Positions 16,281 to 24,992 are shown, counted from the first letter of the stretch. The stretch is DNA of 37,580 nt from JAQIBY01 sp051747965 (GCA_051747965.1 JBNJGS010000023.1:1-37580); one strand, 5' to 3'. The notes: generated from the letters alone by a model not told the origin. Made by a program: numbers and translations.

Positions 16281-16730
16281 ATGGGTGCACGGAAAAGAAT
16301 TGCGGCCGAAAAGAGAAAAGAGGCCAAAAAAAATATGAGTTACGCTGTTCTGAAAAACTGTCCAACGTCTCCTAGAAAGATGAGACTTATGGCAGATTTA
16401 ATCAGAGGTAAACAGGTTGATGAGGCACTTGATATACTCAAGTTCTCTTCAAAAGAAGCTTCACAGAGGCTTGAAAAACTTCTGATGTCAGCCATCGCAA
16501 ACTGGCAGGCCAAAAACGAAGGCGTACGTATCGAAGATGCTAACCTTTTGGTAAGTGAGGTCTTTGTTGATTCAGCCAGGATGCTTAAGCGTATCCAGCC
16601 TGCCCCACAGGGTCGTGCCTACAGAATCAGAAAGCGCTCCAACCACGTTACTATCCAGGTGGAAAGTGCCGGCAGTATCCTCGGTGAAGAAAACGAGACA
16701 GTAGAAGTACAAGAAGAATCTGAAAATTAA
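16281..16730 (+). CDS. rplV: 50S ribosomal protein L22 (uL22)
   Basis: Tunnel-constriction protein, 149 residues, with core SPRKMRLMADLIRGKQVDEAL and a beta-hairpin containing KRIQPAPQGRAYRIRKRSNHV. Some macrolide-resistance changes map to this hairpin in other bacteria; nothing unusual is seen here. The N-terminus has a basic lead-in before MSYAVLKNCPTSP, and the C-terminus an acidic tail of about 15 residues. The first ATG at 16281 is used because it follows the previous gene closely. Confidence 0.96.
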   Translation: MGARKRIAAEKRKEAKKNMSYAVLKNCPTSPRKMRLMADLIRGKQVDEALDILKFSSKEASQRLEKLLMSAIANWQAKNEGVRIEDANLLVSEVFVDSARMLKRIQPAPQGRAYRIRKRSNHVTIQVESAGSILGEENETVEVQEESEN

Positions 16731-16741
16731 ATCGATATTCA

Positions 16742-17464
16742 ATGGGACAAAAGGTAAATCCAATAAGCAATAGATTAGGTATCATCAAAGGATGGGACTC
16801 CAATTGGTATGGTGGTAACAAATACGGGGATAAAATTCTCGAAGATCATAAAATCCGTGAATACCTGAACATCCGACTGGCCAAAGCCAGCGTTGCTAAA
16901 ATTGTTATTGAGCGTTCCGTGAAAATGGTAACCATTACCATTCACACCGCAAGGCCCGGTATCATTATCGGCAGGGGTGGACAGGAAGTTGATAAACTCA
17001 AGGAAGAGCTGAAAAAAATCACCTCCAAAGAAGTACAGGTTAACATTTACGAAATAAAACGCCCGGAACTCAACGCTAAACTGGTTGGTGCCAATATCGC
17101 CCGTCAGATTGAAGGTAAAATCGCTTACCGCCGTGCTGTGAAAATGTCTATAGCCTCTACCATGCGTATGGGCGCTGAAGGAATAAAAATTCTTGTTGGC
17201 GGCCGCCTCAATGGTGCTGAAATGGCCAGATCAGAAACGTATAAGGAAGGCAGAATCCCATTGCATACTTTCCGTGCAGATATCGATTATGCATTGGCCG
17301 AAGCCCTTACCAAAACCGGTATGATCGGTGTTAAAACCTGGATTTGCCGTGGTGAGATTTTTGGAAAACCCGACCTGTCTCCAAATATCGGTATGAGTAA
17401 GAAAGGTGCTGGCAGTGGCAGCAGTGGAAACAAGAAAAGGTTTAACAAAAAAAGAAGAAAATAA
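16742..17464 (+). CDS. rpsC: 30S ribosomal protein S3 (uS3)
   Basis: mRNA-entry protein of the small subunit, 240 residues. It begins GQKVNPISNRLGIIKGWDSNWY. A KH domain with GIIIGRGGQEVDKL lies near residues 78-91, and the C-terminal domain contains GRLNGAEMARSE. It ends in a basic Gly/Ser/Lys tail. It sits 12 bp before rplP. Confidence 0.98.
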   Translation: MGQKVNPISNRLGIIKGWDSNWYGGNKYGDKILEDHKIREYLNIRLAKASVAKIVIERSVKMVTITIHTARPGIIIGRGGQEVDKLKEELKKITSKEVQVNIYEIKRPELNAKLVGANIARQIEGKIAYRRAVKMSIASTMRMGAEGIKILVGGRLNGAEMARSETYKEGRIPLHTFRADIDYALAEALTKTGMIGVKTWICRGEIFGKPDLSPNIGMSKKGAGSGSSGNKKRFNKKRRK

Positions 17465-17476
17465 GGAGCGTTTATC

Positions 17477-17902
17477 ATGTTACAACCGAAGAAAACGAAA
17501 TACAGAAGGCATCAAAAAGGCAAAATGAAAGGTAACGCTCACCGCGGTACTGATATCGCCTTTGGATCATTTGCACTCAAAACTCTTGACACAAGCTGGA
17601 TAGACGGACGTCAGATCGAAGCTGCCAGAATTGCTATTACCCGCGAAATGCAACGCCAGGGTAAATTGTGGGTGAGAATATTTCCAGATAAACCAATCAC
17701 CAAAAAACCTGCCGAAGTAAGAATGGGTAAAGGTAAAGGTGATCCGGAAATGTTTGTCGCCAGAGTAACACCAGGAAGAATACTCTTCGAAATTGATGGT
17801 GTCTCCTTTCAGAAAGCACAGGAAGCACTCAGGCTTGGGGCTCAGAAATTGCCCGTGAAAACAAAACTTGTCGTAAGAAGAGATTATGACTATAACGAAT
17901 AA
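17477..17902 (+). CDS. rplP: 50S ribosomal protein L16 (uL16)
   Basis: Positions the aminoacyl end of A-site tRNA; 141 residues. Conserved parts are MLQPKKTKYRRHQKGKMKG, ITREMQRQGKLWVRIFPDKP and MGKGKGDPE. It is one of the few genes in the cluster with a clear Shine-Dalgarno sequence (AGGAG at 17463-17467, about 9 bases before the ATG). Confidence 0.98.
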   Translation: MLQPKKTKYRRHQKGKMKGNAHRGTDIAFGSFALKTLDTSWIDGRQIEAARIAITREMQRQGKLWVRIFPDKPITKKPAEVRMGKGKGDPEMFVARVTPGRILFEIDGVSFQKAQEALRLGAQKLPVKTKLVVRRDYDYNE

Positions 17903-17913
17903 AGAGCGGAACA

Positions 17914-18111
17914 ATGAAAAACAGTGAAATAAAACAATTAACCACAAAAGAAATCCTTGAGAAAATCGGGGATGAAAAGAACACGCTCACAAGGCTGAAG
18001 TTGAGCCATGCAGTATCTCCACTGGAAAATCCCAATAAAATCCCCCAGGTAAAAAGGGATATTGCCCGCTTGAAAACCGAATTGAGATCGCGTGAGCTTA
18101 GCGAAAAATAG
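17914..18111 (+). CDS. rpmC: 50S ribosomal protein L29 (uL29)
   Basis: Small helical hairpin protein at the tunnel exit beside L23, 65 residues. The family pattern is seen in the N-terminal ELKQLTTKEI-like segment (here IKQLTTKEILEKIGDEK), and in the C-terminal helix IPQVKRDIARLKTELRSREL. Standard position between rplP and rpsQ. Confidence 0.96.
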   Translation: MKNSEIKQLTTKEILEKIGDEKNTLTRLKLSHAVSPLENPNKIPQVKRDIARLKTELRSRELSEK

Positions 18112-18123
18112 GAGACGGATAAT

Positions 18124-18378
18124 ATGGAACGTAAATTACGCAAAGAACGTATAGGTGTTGTTACCAGTAATAAAATGGATAAGTCCATTACAATCAACAT
18201 CAAACGGAAAGAAAAACATCCGAAATACGGAAAATTTGTCAATAAGAGCAATAAATTAACTGCTCACGATGAAGAGAATAAATGTGACATCGGTGATACT
18301 GTCCGCATAATGGAAACCAGACCGATTAGCAAGAATAAGAAGTGGAGATTAGTTGAAATCATTGAAAAAGTTAAGTAA
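18124..18378 (+). CDS. rpsQ: 30S ribosomal protein S17 (uS17)
   Basis: OB-fold protein binding the 16S 5' domain, 84 residues. Recognisable segments are RIGVVTSNKMDKSITI, KHPKYGKFVNKSNKLTAHDE and GDTVRIMETRPISKNKKWRLVEI. A Shine-Dalgarno-like AGGAG lies about 12 bases before the ATG. It ends 2 bp before rplN. Confidence 0.98.
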   Translation: MERKLRKERIGVVTSNKMDKSITINIKRKEKHPKYGKFVNKSNKLTAHDEENKCDIGDTVRIMETRPISKNKKWRLVEIIEKVK

Positions 18379-18380
18379 AC

Positions 18381-18749
18381 ATGATACAGCAGGAATCCAA
18401 ATTGGCGGTAGCCGACAACAGCGGTGCCAAAGTAGTACAGTGCATTCGTGTACTCGGTGGAACCGGTAAAAGATATGCCAGCATTGGCGACCAGGTGGTT
18501 GTCAGCGTGAAAAGCGCTATTCCGGGAGGAGAATTAAAAAAAGGTTCAATTTCCAAAGCCGTGGTGGTGAGAACTAGCAAAGAAGTACGTCGTCATGATG
18601 GCACTTACATCCGATTTGATGACAATGCTTGTGTCTTACTTAACACTGCCGGCGAAATTAGAGGAACTCGTATCTTTGGCCCTATAGCCAGAGAATTGCG
18701 CGACGAAAAATATATGAGAATTATTTCACTCGCATCTGAAGTATTGTAA
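18381..18749 (+). CDS. rplN: 50S ribosomal protein L14 (uL14)
   Basis: Interface protein that contacts 16S rRNA and the silencing factor RsfS; 122 residues. It starts MIQQESKLAVADNSGAK and holds GDQVVVSVKSAIPGG, VRTSKEVRRHDGTYIRFDDNA and RGTRIFGPIARELR. It is the first gene of the classical spc section, here joined to the S10 section by only 2 bp. Confidence 0.98.
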   Translation: MIQQESKLAVADNSGAKVVQCIRVLGGTGKRYASIGDQVVVSVKSAIPGGELKKGSISKAVVVRTSKEVRRHDGTYIRFDDNACVLLNTAGEIRGTRIFGPIARELRDEKYMRIISLASEVL

Positions 18750-18760
18750 AAACGATTATC

Positions 18761-19081
18761 ATGGCAAAAAAATTACATATCAAAAAAGGTGATACCGTTA
18801 TGGTAACAGCTGGTGAATCTAAAGGTTACCAGGGCAAAGTGCTGGATGTATTACCCAAGAAAAATAAGGCTATTGTGGAAGGAGCCAATGTCGTTTCAAG
18901 ACATACAAAACCCAATGCCAACAATACCGAAGGCGGTATTGTCAAGCAGGAAGCTCCTATTCATCTGTCAAATCTGATGCTCATCGATCCCAAAGATGGC
19001 AAACCTACCAGAGTAGGCAGAAAACTTGTGGATAATAAGCTGGTTCGTTACGCAAAAAAATCTGGGGAGGAAATTAAGTAA
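18761..19081 (+). CDS. rplX: 50S ribosomal protein L24 (uL24)
   Basis: Initiator of large-subunit assembly, 106 residues, with a KOW motif at KKGDTVMVTAGESKGYQGKV near the N-terminus, then VEGANVVSRHTKPN. Its stop overlaps the rplE start (TAATG). A GGGGAGG within its last codons may serve as the ribosome-binding site of rplE. Confidence 0.97.
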   Translation: MAKKLHIKKGDTVMVTAGESKGYQGKVLDVLPKKNKAIVEGANVVSRHTKPNANNTEGGIVKQEAPIHLSNLMLIDPKDGKPTRVGRKLVDNKLVRYAKKSGEEIK

Positions 19082-19638
19082 TGGCATACAAACCGAATTT
19101 TCAAACAAAATACGAGGACAATGTGGTCCCGGCACTGAAAGAAAAATTTCAGTATAAATCATTGATGGAGATCCCTAAAGTTGAGAAAATTGTCATCAAC
19201 CAGGGTATCGGTGATGCAATCACGGATAAAAAACTCATCACCACTGCAATGGAGGAGCTTGCCCTGATTACAGGACAACAACCCGTGACAACCTATTCAA
19301 AAAGGGATATCTCAAACTTTAAACTCCGCCAGGGAATGCCCATCGGAGTTCGGGTGACACTCAGAAGACACCGCATGTATGAATTCCTGGAAAGGCTTGT
19401 CAGAAGTGCACTCCCCAGAATCAGGGACTTTAAAGGTGTTGGTGTGAAATTCGACGGTAGAGGAAACTATACCCTGGGAGTCAATGAGCAAATTATTTTT
19501 CCGGAAATAAACCTGGATAAAGTAAATAAAATCATGGGTATGAACATCACTTTTGTTACCACGGCAAAAACTGATGAAGAAGCCTATGCTTTACTCGCAG
19601 AATTTGGTATCCCATTTAAAAACAAAAAAAATAAATAG
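19081..19638 (+). CDS. rplE: 50S ribosomal protein L5 (uL5)
   Basis: 5S rRNA-binding protein in the central protuberance, 185 residues. Family motifs include VPKVEKIVINQGIG-like (here IPKVEKIVINQGIGDA), TGQQPVTTYSKRDISNFKLRQG and FKGVGVKFDGRGNYTLGVNEQ. It overlaps rplX by one base and ends 2 bp before rpsN, consistent with coupled translation. Confidence 0.98.
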   Translation: MAYKPNFQTKYEDNVVPALKEKFQYKSLMEIPKVEKIVINQGIGDAITDKKLITTAMEELALITGQQPVTTYSKRDISNFKLRQGMPIGVRVTLRRHRMYEFLERLVRSALPRIRDFKGVGVKFDGRGNYTLGVNEQIIFPEINLDKVNKIMGMNITFVTTAKTDEEAYALLAEFGIPFKNKKNK

Positions 19639-19640
19639 AT

Positions 19641-19910
19641 ATGGCCAAAGAATCCATGAAAGCGCGTGAAAGAAAACGCCAGAGAATGGTTGAAAAATAT
19701 GCCGCAAAACGTGAACAGTTGAAGGCAGAAGGAAACTATGAGGCACTGCATGAATTGCCCAAAAATTCTTCCAGAGTCCGCCTGCATAACAGATGTAGTA
19801 TCACAGGCAGACCCAAAGGATATATGCGCCAGTTTGGTGTAAGTCGTATTGTATTCAGGGAAATGGCCTCCAATGGCCTCATTCCCGGTGTGAAAAAAGC
19901 TAGTTGGTAA
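19641..19910 (+). CDS. rpsN: 30S ribosomal protein S14 (uS14), zinc-free form
   Basis: Head protein of the small subunit, 89 residues, the long form. The conserved SSRVRLHNRCSITGRPKGYMRQFGVSRIVFRE is present in outline, but only one cysteine remains, so the CxxC...CxxC zinc ribbon of the short form is absent. Such zinc-independent versions are common and are expected to keep working under zinc shortage. It ends GLIPGVKKASW, the usual C-terminus. Confidence 0.97.
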   Translation: MAKESMKARERKRQRMVEKYAAKREQLKAEGNYEALHELPKNSSRVRLHNRCSITGRPKGYMRQFGVSRIVFREMASNGLIPGVKKASW

Positions 19911-19929
19911 TATATTTAAGCGTGTAGTT

Positions 19930-20325
19930 ATGACAGATCCGATTTCAGATTATCTGACAAGAATAAGAAACGGGATACAAGCCAGACACAGAGTGGTGGA
20001 TATCCCGGGTTCAAATCTCAAAAGGGAAATGACAAAAGTCCTTTTTGATAAAGGATATATCCTTAATTATAAGTTTGTTGATGATGACAAGCAGGGAATT
20101 ATCAAAATAGCTTTGAAATTTCATCCTAAAACCAAAGTTTCGGCAATTAAAAAACTCGAAAGAGTTAGCAGGCCGGGCCTCCGGAAATATGTCGATGTCA
20201 ATAGTATCCCAAGAGTACTTAACGGTATGGGCGTTGCTTTGATTTCTACATCACAGGGTGTTATGACCGATAAAGAAGCCGCGCAGTTAAATGTGGGCGG
20301 AGAAGTATTGTGTTACGTTTATTAA
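19930..20325 (+). CDS. rpsH: 30S ribosomal protein S8 (uS8)
   Basis: Platform protein of the small subunit, and in E. coli the repressor of the spc operon; 131 residues. It begins TDPISDYLTRIRNGI, has KLERVSRPGLRKYVDVNSIP, and ends with GVALISTSQGVMTDKEA and GGEVLCYVY. No separate S8-binding leader was identified. Confidence 0.98.
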   Translation: MTDPISDYLTRIRNGIQARHRVVDIPGSNLKREMTKVLFDKGYILNYKFVDDDKQGIIKIALKFHPKTKVSAIKKLERVSRPGLRKYVDVNSIPRVLNGMGVALISTSQGVMTDKEAAQLNVGGEVLCYVY

Positions 20326-20335
20326 AATCAGAACC

Positions 20336-20887
20336 ATGTCAAGAATAGGGAGTTTACCAATTCAAATACCGGACAGCGTCAATATTGAGGTTAAAGATCA
20401 TCTCATTACTGTCAAAGGACCGGTTGGAGAATTGCAGCAGGAAATCAACAAAGACCTGACGATTACACAGGAAGATAAGCAAATTATCCTGGAAAGACCA
20501 TCAGAGTCAATTGAGCATAAAGCTATGCACGGCTTGTACCGGTCACTGGTCAGCAATATGATAGAAGGTGCTGCCAATGGCTTCACCGCACAGCTTGAGC
20601 TTGTGGGTGTAGGTTTTAAGGCTGTCAATAATGGTCAGCTTATTGACCTCACTTTAGGCTATTCTCATCATATCTATTTCGAGATGCCCAAAGAAATACA
20701 GGTCGAATGCAAAACCGAAAAACGAAGTAACTCGATTATCACACTTAAGAGCGCTGACAAACAGTTGCTCGGACAAGTAGTGGCAAAAATCAGAGCACTC
20801 AGACCACCTGAACCTTACAAAGGTAAAGGTATCAGATTCGTCGGTGAAGAGATCAGAAGAAAAGCTGGTAAAGCAGCCAGTGTATAA
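20336..20887 (+). CDS. rplF: 50S ribosomal protein L6 (uL6)
   Basis: Large-subunit protein at the factor-binding site, 183 residues from the ATG at 20336 (MSRIGSLPIQIP). The same frame extends upstream into rpsH, but the conserved N-terminus fixes the start. The C-terminal repeat contains VVAKIRALRPPEPYKGKGIRF, the hallmark of the family. Confidence 0.97.
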   Translation: MSRIGSLPIQIPDSVNIEVKDHLITVKGPVGELQQEINKDLTITQEDKQIILERPSESIEHKAMHGLYRSLVSNMIEGAANGFTAQLELVGVGFKAVNNGQLIDLTLGYSHHIYFEMPKEIQVECKTEKRSNSIITLKSADKQLLGQVVAKIRALRPPEPYKGKGIRFVGEEIRRKAGKAASV

Positions 20888-20905
20888 TTTTAAATAGTTG
20901 GAATC

Positions 20906-21262
20906 ATGTCAAATAAAAATTCGCAAAGCAGAAGAAGAATACGCCAAAGCATCCGGAATAAAATCTCCGGTACAGCTGAAAAACCCAGATTGGCTGTGTT
21001 CCGCTCTCTGAAAAACATTACCGGTCAGATCATTAATGATGATGAAGGTGTTACCCTGGCTGCAATCGCTACCAACACAAAAGCATTTGCCGAAGAAAAA
21101 GGTAACAAGAGCGAACTTGCCAGCATTGCAGGCGAAAAACTGGCCAAAGATGCCATGGAAAAAGGAATTACTGAAGTGGTTTTTGATCGTGGAGGTTATA
21201 AGTATCACGGGCGTGTCAAAGCATTTGCCGAAGGCGCCAGAAAAGGAGGGTTAAAATTTTAA
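20906..21262 (+). CDS. rplR: 50S ribosomal protein L18 (uL18)
   Basis: 5S rRNA-binding protein, 118 residues. It has RRRIRQSIRNKISGTAEKPRLAVFRS at the N-terminus and FDRGGYKYHGRVKAFAEGARKGGLKF at the C-terminus, both standard. An AGGAGGG in its last codons lies too far (about 19 bases) from the rpsE ATG to be an ordinary ribosome-binding site. Confidence 0.98.
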   Translation: MSNKNSQSRRRIRQSIRNKISGTAEKPRLAVFRSLKNITGQIINDDEGVTLAAIATNTKAFAEEKGNKSELASIAGEKLAKDAMEKGITEVVFDRGGYKYHGRVKAFAEGARKGGLKF

Positions 21263-21266
21263 CATT

Positions 21267-21782
21267 ATGTCAGCAAACCTAAAGAAAGTCAAAGCGAGTG
21301 ACCTTGATCTGAAAGACAGACTGGTCGCGATTAACAGGGTAACCAAAGTTACCAAAGGGGGTCGTAATTTTACATTTGCAGCCATTGTTGTGGTTGGAAA
21401 TGAACAGGGAATTGTTGGACATGGCCTCGGTAAAGCCGGTGAAGTCACCAGTGCTATTGCCAAAGCTGTGGAAGACGCAAAGAAAAACCTGGTTAAAGTG
21501 CCGATCTACAGCAATACCATCCCCCATGAGCAAACAGCAAAATTCAGCGGTGCCAAAGTATGGCTGAAACCTGCCTCATCCGGTACAGGTGTAGTGGCCG
21601 GGGGTGCGATGCGTGCCGTGCTGGATAGTGTTGGGATCAAAGATGTCCTTGCAAAATCAAAAGGATCATCTAACCCGCACAACCTCGTGAAAGCTACCAT
21701 GGCGGCCCTGCTCGAAATGAGAGACCCGTATACAGTTGCTGAGCATAGAGGTATTTCACTAGAAAAAGTGTTTAACGGATAA
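21267..21782 (+). CDS. rpsE: 30S ribosomal protein S5 (uS5)
   Basis: Accuracy-related protein with an N-terminal double-stranded-RNA-binding-like domain, 171 residues. Present are DRLVAINRVTKVTKGGRNFTF, GHGLGKAGEVTSAIAKA and the C-terminal SGTGVVAGGAMRAVLDSVGI and KSKGSSNPHNLVKAT. Standard spc-operon position, 4 bp after rplR. Confidence 0.98.
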   Translation: MSANLKKVKASDLDLKDRLVAINRVTKVTKGGRNFTFAAIVVVGNEQGIVGHGLGKAGEVTSAIAKAVEDAKKNLVKVPIYSNTIPHEQTAKFSGAKVWLKPASSGTGVVAGGAMRAVLDSVGIKDVLAKSKGSSNPHNLVKATMAALLEMRDPYTVAEHRGISLEKVFNG

Positions 21783-21792
21783 TTTGATTGTT

Positions 21793-21975
21793 ATGGCCAA
21801 AGTGAAAATTACTCAGTTCAGAAGCAGTATCAACTGCAATAAAAGACAAAAGCAAACACTCGTAGCATTGGGTATTACCAAAATGCATCAGAGCGTTGTG
21901 CATGAGGCTACGCCTCAGATTGTTGGCATGGCAAAAAAAGTCAGCCATCTCGTGAAATTGGAAGATGTTAAATAA
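21793..21975 (+). CDS. rpmD: 50S ribosomal protein L30 (uL30)
   Basis: Small protein of the large subunit, 60 residues from the ATG at 21793 (MAKVKITQFRSS). A TTG three codons upstream is in frame but less likely. The pattern VKITQFRSSINCNKRQKQTLVALGI with MHQSVVHEATPQIVGMAKKVSHLV is typical for the bacterial short form. Confidence 0.95.
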   Translation: MAKVKITQFRSSINCNKRQKQTLVALGITKMHQSVVHEATPQIVGMAKKVSHLVKLEDVK

Positions 21976-21992
21976 GTTAAGATCACAGACTA

Positions 21993-22442
21993 ATGGATTT
22001 AAGCTCATTAAAACCAGCAAAAGGATCAAATAAACCTGATGGAAAACGTATCGGTCGTGGACAAGGCTCCGGAAAAGGCGGAACCTCTACCCGCGGACAC
22101 AAAGGTGCAAAATCCAGATCCGGATACTCTCGTAAATCAGGCTTCGAAGGTGGACAAATGCCACTTCAGAGAACCAGCCCAAAATACGGATTCAACAATA
22201 TCAACAGGAAAGAATATAAACCTGTCAACCTGGAAAAACTCCAGGAACTCGCAGAAAAACACAATCTGAGCGATATTGATGTGGATACGCTTGTTGAACT
22301 TGGTGCTGTTAAACGTAATAAACTTGTCAAAATTCTGGGCAATGGCGAATTGAAAGCCAAAATTAATGTTAAAGCGCATGCGTTTTCAAAAACAGCTTCT
22401 GAGAAAATTGAAGCCAGTGGTGGAACAGTTGAAAAAATTTAA
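21993..22442 (+). CDS. rplO: 50S ribosomal protein L15 (uL15)
   Basis: Late-assembly protein, 149 residues. The glycine- and basic-rich N-terminus (RIGRGQGSGKGGTSTRGHKG, then FEGGQMPLQRTSPKYGF) is diagnostic. The C-terminal domain ends with AFSKTASEKIEASGGTVEKI. It lies 3 bp before secY, as in most bacteria. Confidence 0.98.
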   Translation: MDLSSLKPAKGSNKPDGKRIGRGQGSGKGGTSTRGHKGAKSRSGYSRKSGFEGGQMPLQRTSPKYGFNNINRKEYKPVNLEKLQELAEKHNLSDIDVDTLVELGAVKRNKLVKILGNGELKAKINVKAHAFSKTASEKIEASGGTVEKI

Positions 22443-22445
22443 TGG

Positions 22446-23786
22446 ATGAAACGTTTTATTGAAACATTAAGAAATATCTGGCGTATTGAGGACCTTAGAA
22501 AAAGAATCCTCACTACCCTTGGCCTTATTCTGATTTACAGACTCGGTAGCCATGTTGTATTGCCCGGTGTGGACCCAAATATGCTCGCAGGTCTTGAAGA
22601 GCAAACATCTAAAGGTGTACTCGGGCTGTTGGATATGTTCTCCGGTGGAGCCTTCTCAAGGGCTTCTGTCTTTGGGCTGGGTATTATGCCTTATATCTCT
22701 GCTTCAATCGTAGTTCAGCTACTCGGTATTGCAGTGCCTTATTTCCAGAAATTGCAACGAGAGGGTGAAAGCGGCAGAAAACGTATCAACCAGATAACCC
22801 GTTATCTGACCGTTGGTATTCTCCTGCTGCAAGCTCCTTCTTATATCGCAAATCTGCACACACAGTTGCCACCGGAAGCTTTTGCTATCAGAGGAACACT
22901 GTTTACAATCAGCTCAGTGATTATTCTTACCGCAGGAACTATGTTTGTTATGTGGCTCGGTGAGCGTATCACGGATAAAGGGATTGGAAACGGTATTTCA
23001 CTCATTATCATGATTGGTATCATCGCACGTTTGCCACTGTCCTTTGCGCAGGAAGTCGTTTCAAGATTCTCTGCTCAGGCTGGCGGACTTATCATGCTCC
23101 TGGTGGAACTCGTTATCCTGTTTGTTATCTTTATGCTTACCATTGCTCTCGTGCAGGCCGTGCGCAGAATACCCGTGCAGTACGCCAAACGTGTGGTCGG
23201 AAACAGACAATATGGTGGTGTCAGACAATACATTCCGCTTAAAGTGAATGCCGCAGGAGTTATGCCGATTATCTTTGCTCAGGCACTGATGTTCGTTCCT
23301 ATTATGATTTCCGGTTTCAGTGATTCCGATACAATGAGTAACTTTGGTGCCGCTTTTGCAGATTATACCGGTTTTTGGTATAACCTTGTGTTTGCCATCA
23401 TGATTATCCTGTTTACGTATTTCTATACAGCGGTAACTGTGAATCCGCAGCAGATGGCCGAAGATATGAAAAAGAACGGCGGGTTTATCCCCGGTGTGAA
23501 ACCTGGTAAGAAAACCGTCGAGTTTATGGATAATATCATGTCAAGGATTACCCTGCCCGGATCTATATTCCTGGCTATCGTGGCTATCCTTCCGGCATTT
23601 GCTACACTGGCCGGTGTTAACAATCAGTTTGCGCAGTTCTTTGGAGGAACTTCCCTGCTTATCCTGGTCGGTGTTGTGCTTGATACATTGCAACAAATAG
23701 AATCACATCTGCTGATGCGTCATTATGACGGATTGACCAAATCAGGCAGAATCAAAGGCAGAGGACAAACAGCTTCTGCATTATAA
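22446..23786 (+). CDS. secY: Preprotein translocase subunit SecY
   Basis: Channel-forming subunit of the SecYEG translocon in the inner membrane, 446 residues with about ten hydrophobic helices. Family segments include FSGGAFSRASVFGLGIMPYISASI, QKLQREGESGRKRINQITRY, the cytoplasmic loop RRIPVQYAKRVVGNRQYGG and the C-terminal GTSLLILVGVVLDTLQQIESHLLMRHYDGL. It is followed by map; the adk gene found between them in many bacteria is absent. Confidence 0.98.
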   Translation: MKRFIETLRNIWRIEDLRKRILTTLGLILIYRLGSHVVLPGVDPNMLAGLEEQTSKGVLGLLDMFSGGAFSRASVFGLGIMPYISASIVVQLLGIAVPYFQKLQREGESGRKRINQITRYLTVGILLLQAPSYIANLHTQLPPEAFAIRGTLFTISSVIILTAGTMFVMWLGERITDKGIGNGISLIIMIGIIARLPLSFAQEVVSRFSAQAGGLIMLLVELVILFVIFMLTIALVQAVRRIPVQYAKRVVGNRQYGGVRQYIPLKVNAAGVMPIIFAQALMFVPIMISGFSDSDTMSNFGAAFADYTGFWYNLVFAIMIILFTYFYTAVTVNPQQMAEDMKKNGGFIPGVKPGKKTVEFMDNIMSRITLPGSIFLAIVAILPAFATLAGVNNQFAQFFGGTSLLILVGVVLDTLQQIESHLLMRHYDGLTKSGRIKGRGQTASAL

Positions 23787-23813
23787 AGAAAGAAAGAGTT
23801 AAAACGTTCTTTG

Positions 23814-24599
23814 ATGATTTATTTGAAAACAGAGGAAGAAATCGAACTGATGCGGCAGAGCAATCAGCTTGTGTCTATGACACATGCCAGGCTTGCTCAA
23901 AGCATTGAACCCGGCATCTCAACTGCTGCACTTGATAAAATTGCAGATGAGTTTATCCGGGATCATGGCGCTGTACCGGGATTTCTGAATTATGCGGGTT
24001 TCCCGAAATCGGTTTGTATCTCTGTAAATGATGTTGTTGTTCATGGTATTCCCGGGGACTATATCCTGCAGGAAGGAGATGTGGTTTCCATTGATATCGG
24101 TGCTTATAAGAACGGGTTTCATGGAGACTCCTGCTATACATTTGAGGTAGGGGAAGTTGACGAAACAGTGAGAAAATTGTTGAAAATTACCCGTGAAGCG
24201 CTGTATAAGGCAATCGAAGTAGTGAAAGAAGGGAACCGGGTGGGAGATATCGGATACGCAGTTCAGTCCCATTCTGAACAAGCCGGATACGGTGTAGTTC
24301 GGGAGCTTGTTGGACACGGCATCGGAAAAGATTTGCATGAAAGTCCGGAAATACCGAATTTTGGCAGACGAGGAACCGGACCAAAATTGCAGACAGGAAT
24401 GTGCATAGCTGTAGAACCAATGATTACTCTGGGAAAACGGTTTATCACACAGGAAGACGATGGCTGGACCATCCGGACCCGCGATAACAAACCGGCTGCA
24501 CATTTTGAACATACAATGGCAGTGAGAAAAGATAAAGCTGATATCCTGTCGGATTTCAGCATCATTGATAAAGCAGTGAATCAAAAAAGAGGAGAATAA
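23814..24599 (+). CDS. map: Methionine aminopeptidase, type I
   Basis: Removes the N-terminal methionine from new proteins. It has 261 residues from the ATG at 23814; a TTG one codon earlier is less likely. All metal ligands are visible: D94 and D105 (SIDIGAYKNGFHGDSC), H168 (VGHGIG), E201 (VEPM) and E232 (HFEH). The substrate-binding histidines H78 and H175 are also present. The short N-terminus without a zinc-finger extension is type Ia. It sits between secY and infA. Confidence 0.97.
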   Translation: MIYLKTEEEIELMRQSNQLVSMTHARLAQSIEPGISTAALDKIADEFIRDHGAVPGFLNYAGFPKSVCISVNDVVVHGIPGDYILQEGDVVSIDIGAYKNGFHGDSCYTFEVGEVDETVRKLLKITREALYKAIEVVKEGNRVGDIGYAVQSHSEQAGYGVVRELVGHGIGKDLHESPEIPNFGRRGTGPKLQTGMCIAVEPMITLGKRFITQEDDGWTIRTRDNKPAAHFEHTMAVRKDKADILSDFSIIDKAVNQKRGE

Positions 24600-24604
24600 T
24601 ATTT

Positions 24605-24823
24605 ATGGCAAAACAACCGTCTATAGAACAAGATGGGACAATCATTGAAGCATTGTCTAACGCAATGTTCCGGGTAGAACTCGAGAACGGACACGTTATT
24701 ACTGCTCATATTTCCGGTAAGATGAGGATGCATTACATCAAAATTCTGCCGGGAGACAGGGTGAAAGTAGAAATGTCACCCTACGATTTAACAAAAGGAA
24801 GAATAACATTCAGATATAAATAA
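24605..24823 (+). CDS. infA: Translation initiation factor IF-1
   Basis: S1/OB-fold factor that blocks the A site during initiation, 72 residues. It has KQPSIEQDGTIIEALSNAMF, HISGKMRMHYIKILPGDRVKVEMSPYDLTKGRI and RYK at the C-terminus. A GAGGAG lies at the end of map, about 11 bases upstream of the ATG. Clusters with map-infA-rpmJ in this order are usual in many phyla. Confidence 0.98.
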   Translation: MAKQPSIEQDGTIIEALSNAMFRVELENGHVITAHISGKMRMHYIKILPGDRVKVEMSPYDLTKGRITFRYK

Positions 24824-24840
24824 CAGAAGAAAAAATTGCT

Positions 24841-24957
24841 ATGAAAGTAAGAGCATCAGTAAAAAAACGAGGCACAACATCTAAAATCGTGAAACGAAAA
24901 GGACGTATTTACGTTATTGATAAGAAAAACCCTAAATTTAAAATGCGTCAGGGTTAA
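24841..24957 (+). CDS. rpmJ: 50S ribosomal protein L36 (bL36), cysteine-free form
   Basis: A 38-residue ribosomal protein starting MKVRASVKKRGTTSKIVKRK and ending NPKFKMRQG, exactly the normal length. The CxxC...C...H zinc ribbon of E. coli L36 is absent and there is no cysteine at all (GTTSKIV replaces the region that usually reads like RNCKIV). It lies 17 bp after infA and 35 bp before rpsM, the largest gap in the whole cluster. Confidence 0.95.
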   Translation: MKVRASVKKRGTTSKIVKRKGRIYVIDKKNPKFKMRQG

Positions 24958-24992
24958 TAAATTGAGTGAAAAAACTAAAATAAATAAACAAT

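Noticed and set aside
23919..24584. Open frame of 221 codons on the minus strand opposite map
   Set aside because: It lies wholly within the well-conserved map gene, has no recognisable motif and reflects codon bias of the sense gene.
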